From Azospirillum sp. OGB3 (GTDB taxonomy: Bacteria > Pseudomonadota > Alphaproteobacteria > Azospirillales > Azospirillaceae), in assembly GCF_014192915.1 (NCBI RefSeq), contig NZ_JACHYN010000001.1:620001-684000 (forward strand): a stretch of DNA of 64,000 bases, given 5' to 3'. The translations under genes and the position numbers were made by a program. This document shows, piece by piece, positions 37,283-45,716 of the stretch. Within the stretch, counting starts at the first letter, position 1; every line of letters begins with the position of its first letter. The notes beneath the pieces are model-generated. The model ran no database searches and was not told the origin of the DNA. It saw only the letters and a program-made list of their open reading frames with translations.

Positions 37283-37834
37283 CTACTTCTTGGTGGCTTG
37301 CGCCGCTTCGGTCTCGCAGAGCAGCAGGACTGCCGCGTCTTCCATCGGGGTCCAGACCGCCAGCAGGCGCTGCTTGGCCTTTTCCGCCGTGTAGGCGGTG
37401 GTTCCCGGATCGCGGATCGTCCGGACCTTCACCTCGCCCATCTTCCAGCCGGCCTTGCGGAAGCCGCCCAGCGTGGATTCAAGGATCTGGTCGCGGCGGG
37501 CGTCGTCGCCCTTCTTGAACTCCCAGCCGTAGCTTTCCAGCTTGGTGCAGCGCCGGTTGATGTCGGCGGCCGCGGCGCCCATGAACTCCTTGTAGGTCCC
37601 GTCGTCCTGCAGCGGGAACGGCTGTTCGGCGAAGGGCGCCTGGGCGATGGCCGACCCCGCCACCGTCTTCGGAGCTTCCTTCGGGGGCGCCTCCTTGCCG
37701 GCAGCGGGCTTCCCGCTGTTCTGGTTGCCGGTGTTCTGGTTCCCGGTGTTCTGGGCAAGGGCGCTGCCGGCCGTGAACGGCGCGGCCCCCAGAATCAGCG
37801 CCGACAGGATCAGGGGACGCATCCAACCACGCAT
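37283..37834 (-). CDS. Secreted hypothetical protein with NTGNQ repeats
   Basis: A 183-residue exported protein. The signal peptide (about 1-27, ending ALA-Q) is followed by a short tandem repeat NTGNQ-NTGNQ-NSG, a Lys/Pro-rich linker, and a compact domain of about 120 residues containing two Cys (CTKLE and LLLCETE) that could form a disulfide. Parts such as YGWEFKKGDDARRDQILESTL look folded and conserved but I do not recognise the family. Start ATG 37834 follows GAGGAGAAC. The gene converges with the second porin and diverges from yggS. Confidence 0.7.
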   Translation of the reverse strand: MRGWMRPLILSALILGAAPFTAGSALAQNTGNQNTGNQNSGKPAAGKEAPPKEAPKTVAGSAIAQAPFAEQPFPLQDDGTYKEFMGAAAADINRRCTKLESYGWEFKKGDDARRDQILESTLGGFRKAGWKMGEVKVRTIRDPGTTAYTAEKAKQRLLAVWTPMEDAAVLLLCETEAAQATKK

Positions 37835-37933
37835 GCCGTGTTCTCCTCGGGGTGCTTGCGTTTCGTCGGTCCGTCCGTTACCACGCCCTCCGGTTCCTGT
37901 ACAGGCAGGCGCCACAGAAGGGGGAGGACCGGC

Positions 37934-38641
37934 ATGTCCGCTTCGCACACCGATACACCAGACGGCACCGTCACGGCCCGGCTCGAAGCCGTCCGCCGTT
38001 CCATCCAGGACGGCTGCGCCGCCGGCGGGCGCGCTCCCGGCGCGGTGACGCTGGTCGCCGTCTCCAAGACCCACCCGGTCGAGGCGGTGGAGGAGGCCCT
38101 GGCCGCCGGCCAGCGCGTGTTCGGGGAGAACCGCGTGCAGGAGGCCAAGGCGAAGTTCCCCGCCCTGCGCGAACGCTTCCCGGACTTGGAACTGCATCTG
38201 ATCGGCCCGCTCCAGACCAACAAGGTCAAGGACGCGGTGGCCCTGTTCGACGTGATCCAGACGGTGGACCGGCCCAAGCTGGCCGAGGCGCTCGCCGAGG
38301 AGATGGCGCGCAGCGGGCGCCGGCCGCGCTGCCTGATCGAGGTCAACACCGGCGAGGAGCCGCAGAAGGCCGGCATTCCCCCGGCGGAGCTGGACGCCTT
38401 CCTGGCCGCCTGCCGGGACCGCTGGAAGCTGCCGGTGACCGGGCTGATGTGCATCCCGCCGGTGGACGAGGAGCCGGCGATGCATTTCGCCCTGCTCGCC
38501 GACATGGCGCGGCGCGCCGGCCTGACCGAGGTCAGCATGGGGATGAGCGGCGATTACGAGACGGCGATCCGCTTCGGCGCGACCCATGTGCGGGTCGGCA
38601 CGGCGATCTTCGGCGCCCGCCCCACGCCCGCCGCCGGATAG
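37934..38641 (+). CDS. yggS: YggS family pyridoxal phosphate homeostasis protein
   Basis: A 235-residue PLP-binding TIM-barrel protein without catalytic activity, which buffers PLP and affects amino-acid and keto-acid pools. Diagnostic parts are VAVSKTHPVEAVEEAL (Lys holds PLP), FGENRVQEAKAK, HLIGPLQTNK, and C-terminal SMGMSGDYETAI plus THVRVGTAIFG that bind the phosphate. The ATG follows GGGGAGGACCGGC. Divergent from the secreted hypothetical gene; converges with the transpeptidase gene after 6 nt. Confidence 0.95.
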   Translation: MSASHTDTPDGTVTARLEAVRRSIQDGCAAGGRAPGAVTLVAVSKTHPVEAVEEALAAGQRVFGENRVQEAKAKFPALRERFPDLELHLIGPLQTNKVKDAVALFDVIQTVDRPKLAEALAEEMARSGRRPRCLIEVNTGEEPQKAGIPPAELDAFLAACRDRWKLPVTGLMCIPPVDEEPAMHFALLADMARRAGLTEVSMGMSGDYETAIRFGATHVRVGTAIFGARPTPAAG

Positions 38642-38647
38642 CGCCGC

Positions 38648-39169
38648 CTATCCCGCCGGGTCCGACACGGTCAGCGCGGTGCCCGGCGCGCAGTCCTTGA
38701 GAAGCCGCAGCAGGTCCGTCAGGGGCAGCGCGACGCAGCCCGCCGTGGGCGCCCGGTCGGGCCGCGCCACATGCATGAACACGGCGCTGCCCAGGCCCGG
38801 CACCACCGGGTCGTCGTTGTGCCCCATCACCACGATGACGTCGTAGACATGGTCGTCGCGCCACAGCTCCTCGTGGCTGGCGGTGTAGGGGCGCTTGACC
38901 AGGCGGTTGTAGGCGGGGTCCGCCGGGTCGTCGCACCAGCCGTCGTCGGGGGCGATGGGCGACGCCGGCAGGCCCGTCTCGGGCCGCTCCAGCCGGTCGG
39001 GGCGCCACAGCACGCGGCGCAGCGCGAAGCGGCCGACCGGGGTGGCGCCGTCGCCCTCCCGCTTGTCGGCACGGATGCCGCCGCGGCCCAGCACGCAGCG
39101 GAACGACCCGCCGGGCCAGTCGAGGCGGCCTTCGGACGGCGCGTCCTCAAGACGAACCATGATCTCCAT
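38648..39169 (-). CDS. L,D-transpeptidase (YkuD) family protein
   Basis: A 173-residue protein with the YkuD catalytic domain almost from the start: GGIRADKREGDGATPVGRF, VIVVMGHNDDPVVPGLGSAVF, then the active-site pattern FMHVARPD..TAGCVALPL, with His and Cys in the expected H-x(n)-T-x-G-C order. No signal peptide is evident, as in the short YkuD/YcfS-unlike subgroup annotated near cell-wall amidase genes. It could crosslink peptidoglycan or modify another substrate. ATG 39169 has GAGGGAAGG in front. Confidence 0.85.
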   Translation of the reverse strand: MEIMVRLEDAPSEGRLDWPGGSFRCVLGRGGIRADKREGDGATPVGRFALRRVLWRPDRLERPETGLPASPIAPDDGWCDDPADPAYNRLVKRPYTASHEELWRDDHVYDVIVVMGHNDDPVVPGLGSAVFMHVARPDRAPTAGCVALPLTDLLRLLKDCAPGTALTVSDPAG

Positions 39170-39204
39170 CGCCCTTCCCTCACCCGTTTCCGGGGGCACC
39201 GCGC

Positions 39205-40170
39205 TCAGCCGGACACCCGCAGGCTGGGCGCCTGGGTCTGCGCGGCCCGGCGGCCCTGCTCGTACTTGGCCAGATTGCGCATCATCGTCTCAGACAGCAT
39301 GTCCGGTGTCACGGGCGCGAAGGCGTTGCTGTTGGCGGCGGCCGGGACGGCGTTGGCCTGTGCTGGTGCGTTGGCCGTCCCGGTTCCGGCCGAGGCGTCC
39401 GGTTGGGCCGCGGGCGCCTGGGCCTCCGCGGCCTTTCGGGCGCCGGAGTGGGCCGCCGTGGCGGCGAAGCCGATGGTGGAAGGATGCGGCTTTGCGGCGG
39501 CGTATTTGGCCATCAGGCTGTTCGCCAGCGGGGTGTCGCGCGCCGGCATGCGCGAGGGATGCGGCGCGTCGGTCAGGCCATCGCGCCCGGACCCGGTCAC
39601 CGCCGCCCCCACCCCATGCGACGGCGCCGCGGAGCGCTTGGCGTCCGGCAGCTCCGCCGTGACGGTGCGGGCCGGCTGTGCGGCCGGCGCCGCAGCGGCC
39701 ATGACCGGTGTCGAGGTGCCGGCGGCGGAGTTCGGCAGGGCCGCGACCGCGGTGGCTCCGGATGTGCCGGCGGGCGGATGGCCGGGGGCGGCGTCCCCAT
39801 CGAAGCCGAGCGACGCCATGATCTGACCGCCGATGTCCTTGCCCTGGGCCTGTTCCACCACCGCGTTGGCGATGGACGCCATGCCGCCCAGCGGGCCGCC
39901 GAACAGGATGCCGCCGATGACTTTGGACGACGGCTTGATCGTGTCGCCGGTGATCTCGCGGTAGACGGTGTTGACGAGGGGGATGTGCTGAAGCGGGTTT
40001 ATGATGTCCAGGAAGTCGCCGAAGGACATCTCGGCCTCGGCCTCGTAGCGGTCGGGGCTGTCCCGGCTTTCCATCACCGTCAGGGAAGACGTCGTTTGGG
40101 CCGGCGCCCGCTCGCGCTGCACCGGCCGCGAAGCGGCGGTGGCGTCGATGGTGGTGGCGTCGATGGCCAT
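39205..40170 (-). CDS. Uncharacterised Ala/Pro-rich protein with conserved N-terminal domain
   Basis: A 321-residue protein, not recognised by name. Residues 48-115 form a hydrophobic, Gly-rich region (FGDFLDIINPLQHIPLVN, YREITGDTIKPSSKVIGG, FGGPLGGMASIANAVVEQ) that looks conserved and may associate with membrane. Residues 125-295 are low-complexity Ala/Pro/Thr, consistent with disorder. A short C-terminal helix MLSETMMRNLAKYEQGRRAA closes it. No signal peptide. It lies 35 nt from the transpeptidase gene on the same strand, so the two may be co-transcribed. I recall similar N-terminal segments in other Rhodospirillales proteins of unknown function. Confidence 0.75.
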   Translation of the reverse strand: MAIDATTIDATAASRPVQRERAPAQTTSSLTVMESRDSPDRYEAEAEMSFGDFLDIINPLQHIPLVNTVYREITGDTIKPSSKVIGGILFGGPLGGMASIANAVVEQAQGKDIGGQIMASLGFDGDAAPGHPPAGTSGATAVAALPNSAAGTSTPVMAAAAPAAQPARTVTAELPDAKRSAAPSHGVGAAVTGSGRDGLTDAPHPSRMPARDTPLANSLMAKYAAAKPHPSTIGFAATAAHSGARKAAEAQAPAAQPDASAGTGTANAPAQANAVPAAANSNAFAPVTPDMLSETMMRNLAKYEQGRRAAQTQAPSLRVSG

Positions 40171-40334
40171 GGGCGGTCTCCCGTCGCGGTGTCCAGCCCT
40201 GTTCTAAGCAACCGGCGTGCCAGTCCTTCGGGCTGAAATCCCGCATTCTCGGGCGCTTTCGGCTCGGGACCGGCCCGGGACCCGGCAAGAGCTGCCGGGC
40301 AAGGGGCGTTTCCTGCCCCCTGAAGAATCGACTC

Positions 40335-41507
40335 TCAGAACATGTGCCCGCTGCGCTCCGCCTTGGTGCGCAGATAGCCTTCGTTGTGGCCGTTGGACGG
40401 GAAGATGTGGGGAACGCGCTCGACCACCTCGATCCCGCAGCGGGCGAGCTGGCGCAGCTTCTCCGGGTTGTTGGTCATCAGCCGCACGGCGGTGAAGCCC
40501 AACTGCCGCAGCATTTCCGCCGCCGGCAGATAGACCCGCTCGTCCGCCTCGAATCCCAGGATCTCATTGGCGTCCACCGTGTCGAAGCCGCGGTCCTGGA
40601 TGCGGTAGGCGCGCAGCTTGTTGACGAGGCCGATCCCCCGCCCCTCCTGCGCCAGATAGAGCAGGACGCCGCTGCCCTGCCGGGCGATCTCGGCGATGGC
40701 GCCGCGCAGCTGCTGGCCGCAGTCGCAGCGCAAAGACCCCAGCAGGTCGCCGGTGAAGCATTCCGAATGCAGGCGGGCCAGCACCGGCTCGCCCGCCACC
40801 GGGTTGCCGACGATGATCGCCAGATGCTCCGGCCCGCCATCGATGGGGCGGAAGGCGGCGATGCTGGTGTTCTCGGCACCGGACAGCGGGACGCGCGCCT
40901 CGGCCACCCGGCGCAGCGTGCGCACCACATGGACGCGGTAGTCGGCAATGTCGCGGGCACGGACCAGCAGCAGGTCGTGCTTCGCCGCCCATTCCGCGGC
41001 GCTGCCCGTGTGGCCGGCGGCCGTGTGTTCAGTAGCGGGGGCGACGATGGCCGCCGGCAGCAGACGCGCCAGCCGGGCGAGGTCCACCGCCGCGGTTTCC
41101 CGCGATCCGGGGTCCATGGCCGTGGCGGTCAACCCGTCCGGCATGTCGCCGTCCGGGCGGTGTTCGGGGTCGGCCAGCGCGTGGGCCTCGTCCGCGGTCA
41201 GGCAGCGGGGAAGCGCCAGGGCGACGACCCCTGTCCCCTCCCCCATCAGCTTCAGCACCGTGGCGCGGCGGCGGGTGACGGCCAGGACCGGCGACGCGCC
41301 GGTGAGCTGCACCAGCCGCTGCACGGCGTCGATCGCCACGGATTCCACCGACACCGCGGCGCCGACGCTGCCGTCGGCGGTCTCGATGGCGACGGCCTCG
41401 CCCCGGCGCAGGGCGGCCGTGGCCCGGTCCACCGCGCGCATGGCGGCTTCGTCCATGGGGAGGACGGCTTCGGGCGGGGCGGAGTCGGAAGGAGCGTCGG
41501 CGTACAT
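40335..41507 (-). CDS. ribA: GTP cyclohydrolase II with degenerate N-terminal RibB-like region
   Basis: RibA opens GTP to start riboflavin synthesis. Residues about 190-390 are a full GTP cyclohydrolase II: zinc ligands SECFTGDLLGSLRCDCGQQL, catalytic YLAQEGRGIGLVNKL, and GFDTVDANEILGFEADER. Residues 15-185 resemble the DHBP synthase (RibB) scaffold in length and in RAVDRATAALRRGEAVAIE, but the RibB acidic metal motif and RExE are missing, so that half is probably inactive. ATG 41507 has no good ribosome site. No FMN riboswitch was found upstream. Confidence 0.9.
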   Translation of the reverse strand: MYADAPSDSAPPEAVLPMDEAAMRAVDRATAALRRGEAVAIETADGSVGAAVSVESVAIDAVQRLVQLTGASPVLAVTRRRATVLKLMGEGTGVVALALPRCLTADEAHALADPEHRPDGDMPDGLTATAMDPGSRETAAVDLARLARLLPAAIVAPATEHTAAGHTGSAAEWAAKHDLLLVRARDIADYRVHVVRTLRRVAEARVPLSGAENTSIAAFRPIDGGPEHLAIIVGNPVAGEPVLARLHSECFTGDLLGSLRCDCGQQLRGAIAEIARQGSGVLLYLAQEGRGIGLVNKLRAYRIQDRGFDTVDANEILGFEADERVYLPAAEMLRQLGFTAVRLMTNNPEKLRQLARCGIEVVERVPHIFPSNGHNEGYLRTKAERSGHMF

Positions 41508-41731
41508 AACGGAGGCTTCGCGTGCTGCGCCCCGAAGGGCGAAAGATCCCGACATGGGTCGGAGAGCGCGGGAAGCAAAGCGCAGGTGGCGCACCCCTGT
41601 CCAGCAAATCCCGCGCGCCACACCGTTGCCGGCGGTGCAACGGTGGCGCAAAGTGGCGCCGGTGCGGGCGAATCCGGCTTGCGCTATGCTCGCCGTCCCC
41701 TCTTCCTCCCTTGCACGCGAGACCCATCGCC

Positions 41732-42235
41732 ATGGCGGACCAGCCGGCCCTGCATCTCCTCCTCCCCGCCAACCGGGCGCCGGACGGCTACGCGGAACGC
41801 TTGGCGCTGGCGCTGGAGGCGCAGGGACAAAAGATCCTGTGGGAGGCCCTGCCGGGCGATTACCCGCGGCTCGACCCCTCGGCGGTGCTGGCGGCGGACA
41901 TCGCGCTGTCGCGCCTGCCGGACGGCGCGCGGGTGCTGGTGGACGGCGGCGCCCTGCCCGGCCTGGCCGCCGCCCTGGCGATGGACAGCCGGCGCCTGGG
42001 GCTCGTCGCGCTGGTGGAGCGTCTTCTCTGGTTGGAGCCCGGCCTGACGGAGGAGGAAGCCGCCGCCCGCCGCCATCTGGAACAGGGGGCGCTGGCGCTG
42101 ATGCGCGCCGTCGCCGTGCCGGACGCCGCGACGGCGCGGGCCGTGGCGGAGCTCGGCCTCGCTCCCGAGGCGGCGATCCTCCTTCCCCCGGACGCCGCCG
42201 CGGCGGCCCGACTGGGTGGTCTGTGGGGTGCCTGA
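41732..42235 (+). CDS. Truncated GT4-type glycosyltransferase (N-terminal domain only)
   Basis: A 167-residue protein resembling the N-terminal acceptor domain of family 4 glycosyltransferases: LHLLLPANRAPDGYAERLAL, LVDGGALPGLAAAL, LGLVALVERLLWLEPGLT, then the typical RAVAVPDAATARAVAELGL helix-strand. It ends at LLPPDAAAAARLGGLWGA, just where the linker to the donor-binding domain should begin. The E-x7-E donor site is absent and the next gene is unrelated. It may be a remnant or a protein repurposed for binding. Divergent from ribA. Confidence 0.7.
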   Translation: MADQPALHLLLPANRAPDGYAERLALALEAQGQKILWEALPGDYPRLDPSAVLAADIALSRLPDGARVLVDGGALPGLAAALAMDSRRLGLVALVERLLWLEPGLTEEEAAARRHLEQGALALMRAVAVPDAATARAVAELGLAPEAAILLPPDAAAAARLGGLWGA

Positions 42236-42337
42236 CGCTTGTCCCCCGCTTGTCTTCGGACCTTCCGATAAGGCTAGGGCAATCCCGCGCGGGCCATGAT
42301 AAGTTCCGCGCCCGGAGCCACCGGTGAACGCCCCCGC

Positions 42338-43027
42338 ATGACGCTTGCGAAACGCATCCTTCTGATCGACGACGACACCGCCCTCCGGCAGTCTCTCGCC
42401 GAGCAGCTCCAGCTTCTGGAGGAATTCGAGACGGTGGAGGCCGGGGACGGCGCCTCGGCCCTGGCCGTGGCGCGCGAGGGTGGCTTCGCCGCCATCCTGC
42501 TCGACGTCGGGCTGCCGGACATGGACGGGCGCGACCTCTGCCGCCTGCTGCGGCGCGAGGGGGTGCGCTGCCCGATCATCATGCTGACCGCGGCGGCCTC
42601 CGACGCCGACACCATCCTGGGGCTCGATTCCGGGGCCAGCGACTACGTCACCAAGCCCTTCCGCATGGGGGTGCTGCTGGCCCGGCTGCGCGCCCATCTC
42701 CGCGTCCACGAGCAGAGCGAGGACGCCGTCTTCGCCATCGGCCCCTACAGCTTCCGCCCGGCGGGCAAGCTGCTGCTGGCCGACGGCGGCGCCCGCAAGA
42801 TCCGCCTGACCGAGAAGGAAACGGCGATCCTGAAATACCTGTACCGGGCCGGCGGCGCGGTGATCGGGCGGGAGACGCTGCTCGGCGAGGTGTGGGGCTA
42901 CAACGCCGGGGTCACCACCCACACGCTGGAAACCCACGTCTACCGCCTGCGCCAGAAGATCGAGCGCGATCCGTCCAACGCCGAGATCCTGGTGACGGAG
43001 CCCGGCGGCTACCGGCTGGTGCCCTGA
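42338..43027 (+). CDS. OmpR-family response regulator, orphan
   Basis: A 229-residue two-component regulator. The receiver domain has the acidic pocket DDD at 11-13, phosphoacceptor Asp56 (ILLDVGLPDMDG), Thr83 and Lys105. The winged-helix DNA-binding domain at about 130-229 contains LTEKETAILKYLYRAGG and THTLETHVYRLRQKIERDP, and ends in GGYRLVP. No histidine kinase gene adjoins it, so the partner is elsewhere. The start at 42338 follows weak GGTGAACG. Confidence 0.92.
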   Translation: MTLAKRILLIDDDTALRQSLAEQLQLLEEFETVEAGDGASALAVAREGGFAAILLDVGLPDMDGRDLCRLLRREGVRCPIIMLTAAASDADTILGLDSGASDYVTKPFRMGVLLARLRAHLRVHEQSEDAVFAIGPYSFRPAGKLLLADGGARKIRLTEKETAILKYLYRAGGAVIGRETLLGEVWGYNAGVTTHTLETHVYRLRQKIERDPSNAEILVTEPGGYRLVP

Positions 43028-43162
43028 CCGCCGGTTCGCCGATCCCCGGACCGTCCCTTGCCGGCCTGCCGCCGCGCGGAACCATCTTCCTGCTTGCCCA
43101 TTGAAAAGATTGATTTCCGCGCCGCCCCGGCGCGGACTCCCGTCGGGCAAGGAGATGACGCC

Positions 43163-43606
43163 TTGGTAGCCATCGTCGATCACGCCAGACCGGCAAGGGC
43201 CATCCATCCCTTGCACGCGGTGCTGCTCGCCGCCTCCCTTCCACTGTTCCTGGGGGGCCTGCTCTGCGACATCGCCTATTCCAGAAGCTTCGAGATCCAG
43301 TGGAGCAACTTCGCCGCCTGGCTGATCGTCGGCGGCATGGTCTTCGCCGGCGTCTCGCTCCTCTGGGCCTTCATCGACCTGTTCCGCGCCGGCCGGCGCC
43401 GCGGTCGCGGGCTCGCCTACTTCGTCCTGCTGTTCATCACCGTCGCGCTCGGCCTCGTCAACGCCTTCGTGCACGCGCGGGACGCCTGGGGAGTCATGCC
43501 CGAAGGCCTGATCCTGTCGGCGGCCGTCGCCGTGACCGCCCTCCTGGCGACCTGGTTCGGCTTCTCCAGCTTCCGCATGGGCCTGCGCATGGGAGACACG
43601 CGATGA
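43163..43606 (+). CDS. DUF2231 family membrane protein
   Basis: A 147-residue integral membrane protein with four predicted helices: HAVLLAASLPLFLGGLLCDIAY, FAAWLIVGGMVFAGVSLLWAFI, LAYFVLLFITVALGLVNAFVHA and LILSAAVAVTALLATWFGF. The N-terminal IHPLHAVLLAASL matches DUF2231 (PFHPILV-type) proteins. I chose the TTG start at 43163 because AAGGAG stands 7 nt in front; no ATG fits. Its stop overlaps the next ATG, so it is coupled to the sugar dehydrogenase-like gene. In many genomes DUF2231 proteins pair with such PQQ or heme-linked oxidoreductases. Confidence 0.82.
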   Translation: MVAIVDHARPARAIHPLHAVLLAASLPLFLGGLLCDIAYSRSFEIQWSNFAAWLIVGGMVFAGVSLLWAFIDLFRAGRRRGRGLAYFVLLFITVALGLVNAFVHARDAWGVMPEGLILSAAVAVTALLATWFGFSSFRMGLRMGDTR

Positions 43607-44964
43607 CACGCTCCAGCCTGCTGGCCGCCGCGGGGATCGTCGCCCTGCTGACCGCCTGCGACGACGGCACCCCGTCGCCACCCGTCTACGGCGCCAACCC
43701 GCCCCTGCCCGAGCAGCAGCAGGGCCTGCTTCCCAGCATGAAGATCGCCAAGCCCGCCAACTGGGGGGACCGCAAGCCGACCGTGCCGGAGGGCTTCACC
43801 GTCACGGCGATCGCCACCGACCTCGGCATCCCGCGTCAGACCCTGGTGCTTCCCAACGGCGACATCCTGGTCGCCGAAGGCCGGGGCGGCTCGGCCCCGC
43901 CGCTGCGGCCGAAGGACCTCATCGCCGGCATCATCAAGGCCAAGGGCACGACTTCGGTGCCGAGCGGCAACCGCATCACCCTGCTGCGCGACGCCGACGG
44001 CGACGGCAACTACGAGGAGCGCACGGTCTTCGCCGACCAGCTGAACGCGCCCTACGGGCTGGCCTTCGCGAACGGCCAGATCTACGTCGCGAACCAGGAC
44101 GCGCTGGTGCGCTTCCCCTACCGCGACGGCCAGACCCGCGCCGAGGGGCCGCCGGAGAAGGTCACCGACCTGCCCGCCTACATCAACCATCACTGGACCA
44201 AGTCGCTGGCGGCCAGCCCGGACGGGCGGTTCCTCTATGTCGGCATCGGCTCCAACAGCAACATCACCGAACGCGGGATGCCCGCCGAGGCCGACCGCGC
44301 GATGGTCTGGGAGATCGACGCCCGCACCGGTGCACACCGGCCCTACGCCACGGGCTTGCGCAACCCCACCGCGCTGGCCATCCAGCCGGGGACCGGCACG
44401 CTGTGGGCGGTGGTCAACGAGCGCGACGAGCTCGGCCCCAACCTCGTCCCCGACTACCTGACCTCGGTCCGCGAGGGCGGCTTCTACGGCTGGCCCTACA
44501 GCTATTGGGGGCAGAACGTCGACCCGCGCGCCCAGCCGCAGAAGCCCGAGCTGGTCGCCGCGGCGATCAAGCCGGACTACGCGCTGGGATCGCACGTCGC
44601 GGCCCTCGGCGTCGCCTTCTCCTCGCCGGTGATGGGCGAGCGCTTCGCCGACGGCGTGTTCGTCGGCGAGCATGGCAGTTGGAACCGCAGCGTGCCCAGC
44701 GGCTACAAGGTGATTTTCGTCCCCTTCCGCGACGGCGCCCCCGCCGGGGATCCGGTCGAGGTGGTGACCGGCTTCATGGGCGAGGACGGCAACACCTACG
44801 GCCGGCCGGTCGGCGTCACGGTGGACCCGAAGGGCGCCCTGATCGTCGCCGACGACCTGTCGAACACGGTCTGGCGCGTCGCGGTGACCGATCGCTCGCC
44901 CAGCGCGGAAGGACCGGCGGATCTGGGCAGCGCAACGACCGATGGGAACGGATCGTCGAACTGA
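43603..44964 (+). CDS. Sorbosone dehydrogenase-like PQQ-type lipoprotein
   Basis: A 453-residue lipoprotein (lipobox LTAC, Cys19) with a six-blade glucose/sorbosone dehydrogenase propeller. Markers are GLRNPTALAIQPGTGTLWAVVNERDELG, REGGFYGWPYSYWG, VFVGEHGSWNRS and GRPVGVTVDPKGALIVADD. Enzymes of this type oxidise aldoses or sorbosone with PQQ in the periplasm; many homologues have unproven substrate. It is translationally coupled to the DUF2231 gene, suggesting a membrane partner for electron transfer. Confidence 0.88.
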   Translation: MTRSSLLAAAGIVALLTACDDGTPSPPVYGANPPLPEQQQGLLPSMKIAKPANWGDRKPTVPEGFTVTAIATDLGIPRQTLVLPNGDILVAEGRGGSAPPLRPKDLIAGIIKAKGTTSVPSGNRITLLRDADGDGNYEERTVFADQLNAPYGLAFANGQIYVANQDALVRFPYRDGQTRAEGPPEKVTDLPAYINHHWTKSLAASPDGRFLYVGIGSNSNITERGMPAEADRAMVWEIDARTGAHRPYATGLRNPTALAIQPGTGTLWAVVNERDELGPNLVPDYLTSVREGGFYGWPYSYWGQNVDPRAQPQKPELVAAAIKPDYALGSHVAALGVAFSSPVMGERFADGVFVGEHGSWNRSVPSGYKVIFVPFRDGAPAGDPVEVVTGFMGEDGNTYGRPVGVTVDPKGALIVADDLSNTVWRVAVTDRSPSAEGPADLGSATTDGNGSSN

Positions 44965-44993
44965 AACGGGCCAACTGAAACGGGAACACCGTG

Positions 44994-45716
44994 TCAGGGC
45001 CGTTTGCCGGGCGGTCCTGACCGGTCGGAGATGGTGACGGTGACCGGATAGCCCATCCAGCGCTGGCGCTTGTTCTCCAGAGCCGCACCGCCGCGGGCCG
45101 GACGGCCGCCGCCCCACAGGCCGCGGCCGCGCGGCACCACGGGCAGCAGGCGGATCTTGCGTCCGACGATGGCCAGCCGGCGGCGCCAATGGGCGACCAG
45201 CTTGGGCGAGGTGCCGACCCGCCGCGCGATCTCGTGGTCGGCCAGCAATGCGCTGTTCGGGTCCTGCAGCAGGTCGAGGATGGCGCGGCGCTTGTCCAGG
45301 CTGGTGTGGCGGCTGTGCTTGCGCTCCAGCGCCTTGCCGAGGTCCCACAGCTTCTCGGCGGTCTCGCGGGCGAGGCCGCGCCAGCGGTCGGCCTCCTCGC
45401 GCTGGCGCTCCATGTCGCCGTTGCTCTTTTCCAGCTGCCGCTTCAGCCCGGCGACCTCCAGCTCCAGATCACGCACCTGACGGCGCAAGCCCTGGACAAG
45501 CTGGTCGGGCGGCGGCGGACGGTCGGGCGGCGGGGCGCTGGCGGCGGGCGGCGGTTCCGGGGCGGTCGAGACCGGACGGGCGCCGCGGGCGAGATCGCGG
45601 AACGACAGGCCGGCCCTCGACAGCATGATGCGCGCGGCGCGCAGAGCGGACTGGGCCTCGCCCTGATGCTCCGACTCGGCCATGGCGAGGACTTTGGCGA
45701 GTTTGTCTGGGTCCAT
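44994..45716 (-). CDS. DUF2786 and coiled-coil protein with C-terminal helix-turn-helix
   Basis: A 240-residue protein in three parts. Residues 1-45 match DUF2786 (KLAKVLAMAESEHQGEAQSALRAA.. LSFRDLA). A Pro-rich linker leads to a heptad-rich coiled coil at about 70-130 (QLVQGLRRQVRDLELEVAGLK, QLEKSNGDMERQREEADR). Residues 145-185 contain a likely helix-turn-helix (LADHEIARRVGTSPKLVAHWRRRL), and the tail is basic. I infer a DNA-binding protein. The gene is divergent from the MBL gene. Confidence 0.72.
   Translation of the reverse strand: MDPDKLAKVLAMAESEHQGEAQSALRAARIMLSRAGLSFRDLARGARPVSTAPEPPPAASAPPPDRPPPPDQLVQGLRRQVRDLELEVAGLKRQLEKSNGDMERQREEADRWRGLARETAEKLWDLGKALERKHSRHTSLDKRRAILDLLQDPNSALLADHEIARRVGTSPKLVAHWRRRLAIVGRKIRLLPVVPRGRGLWGGGRPARGGAALENKRQRWMGYPVTVTISDRSGPPGKRP

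Noticed and set aside
40171..40334. Intrinsic terminator after ribA
   Set aside because: Two small hairpins exist (around 40281-40299 and 40303-40319) but neither is followed by a T-run on the minus strand.
41508..41731. FMN riboswitch upstream of ribA
   Set aside because: The conserved junction sequences of the FMN aptamer were not found on the minus strand of this gap.
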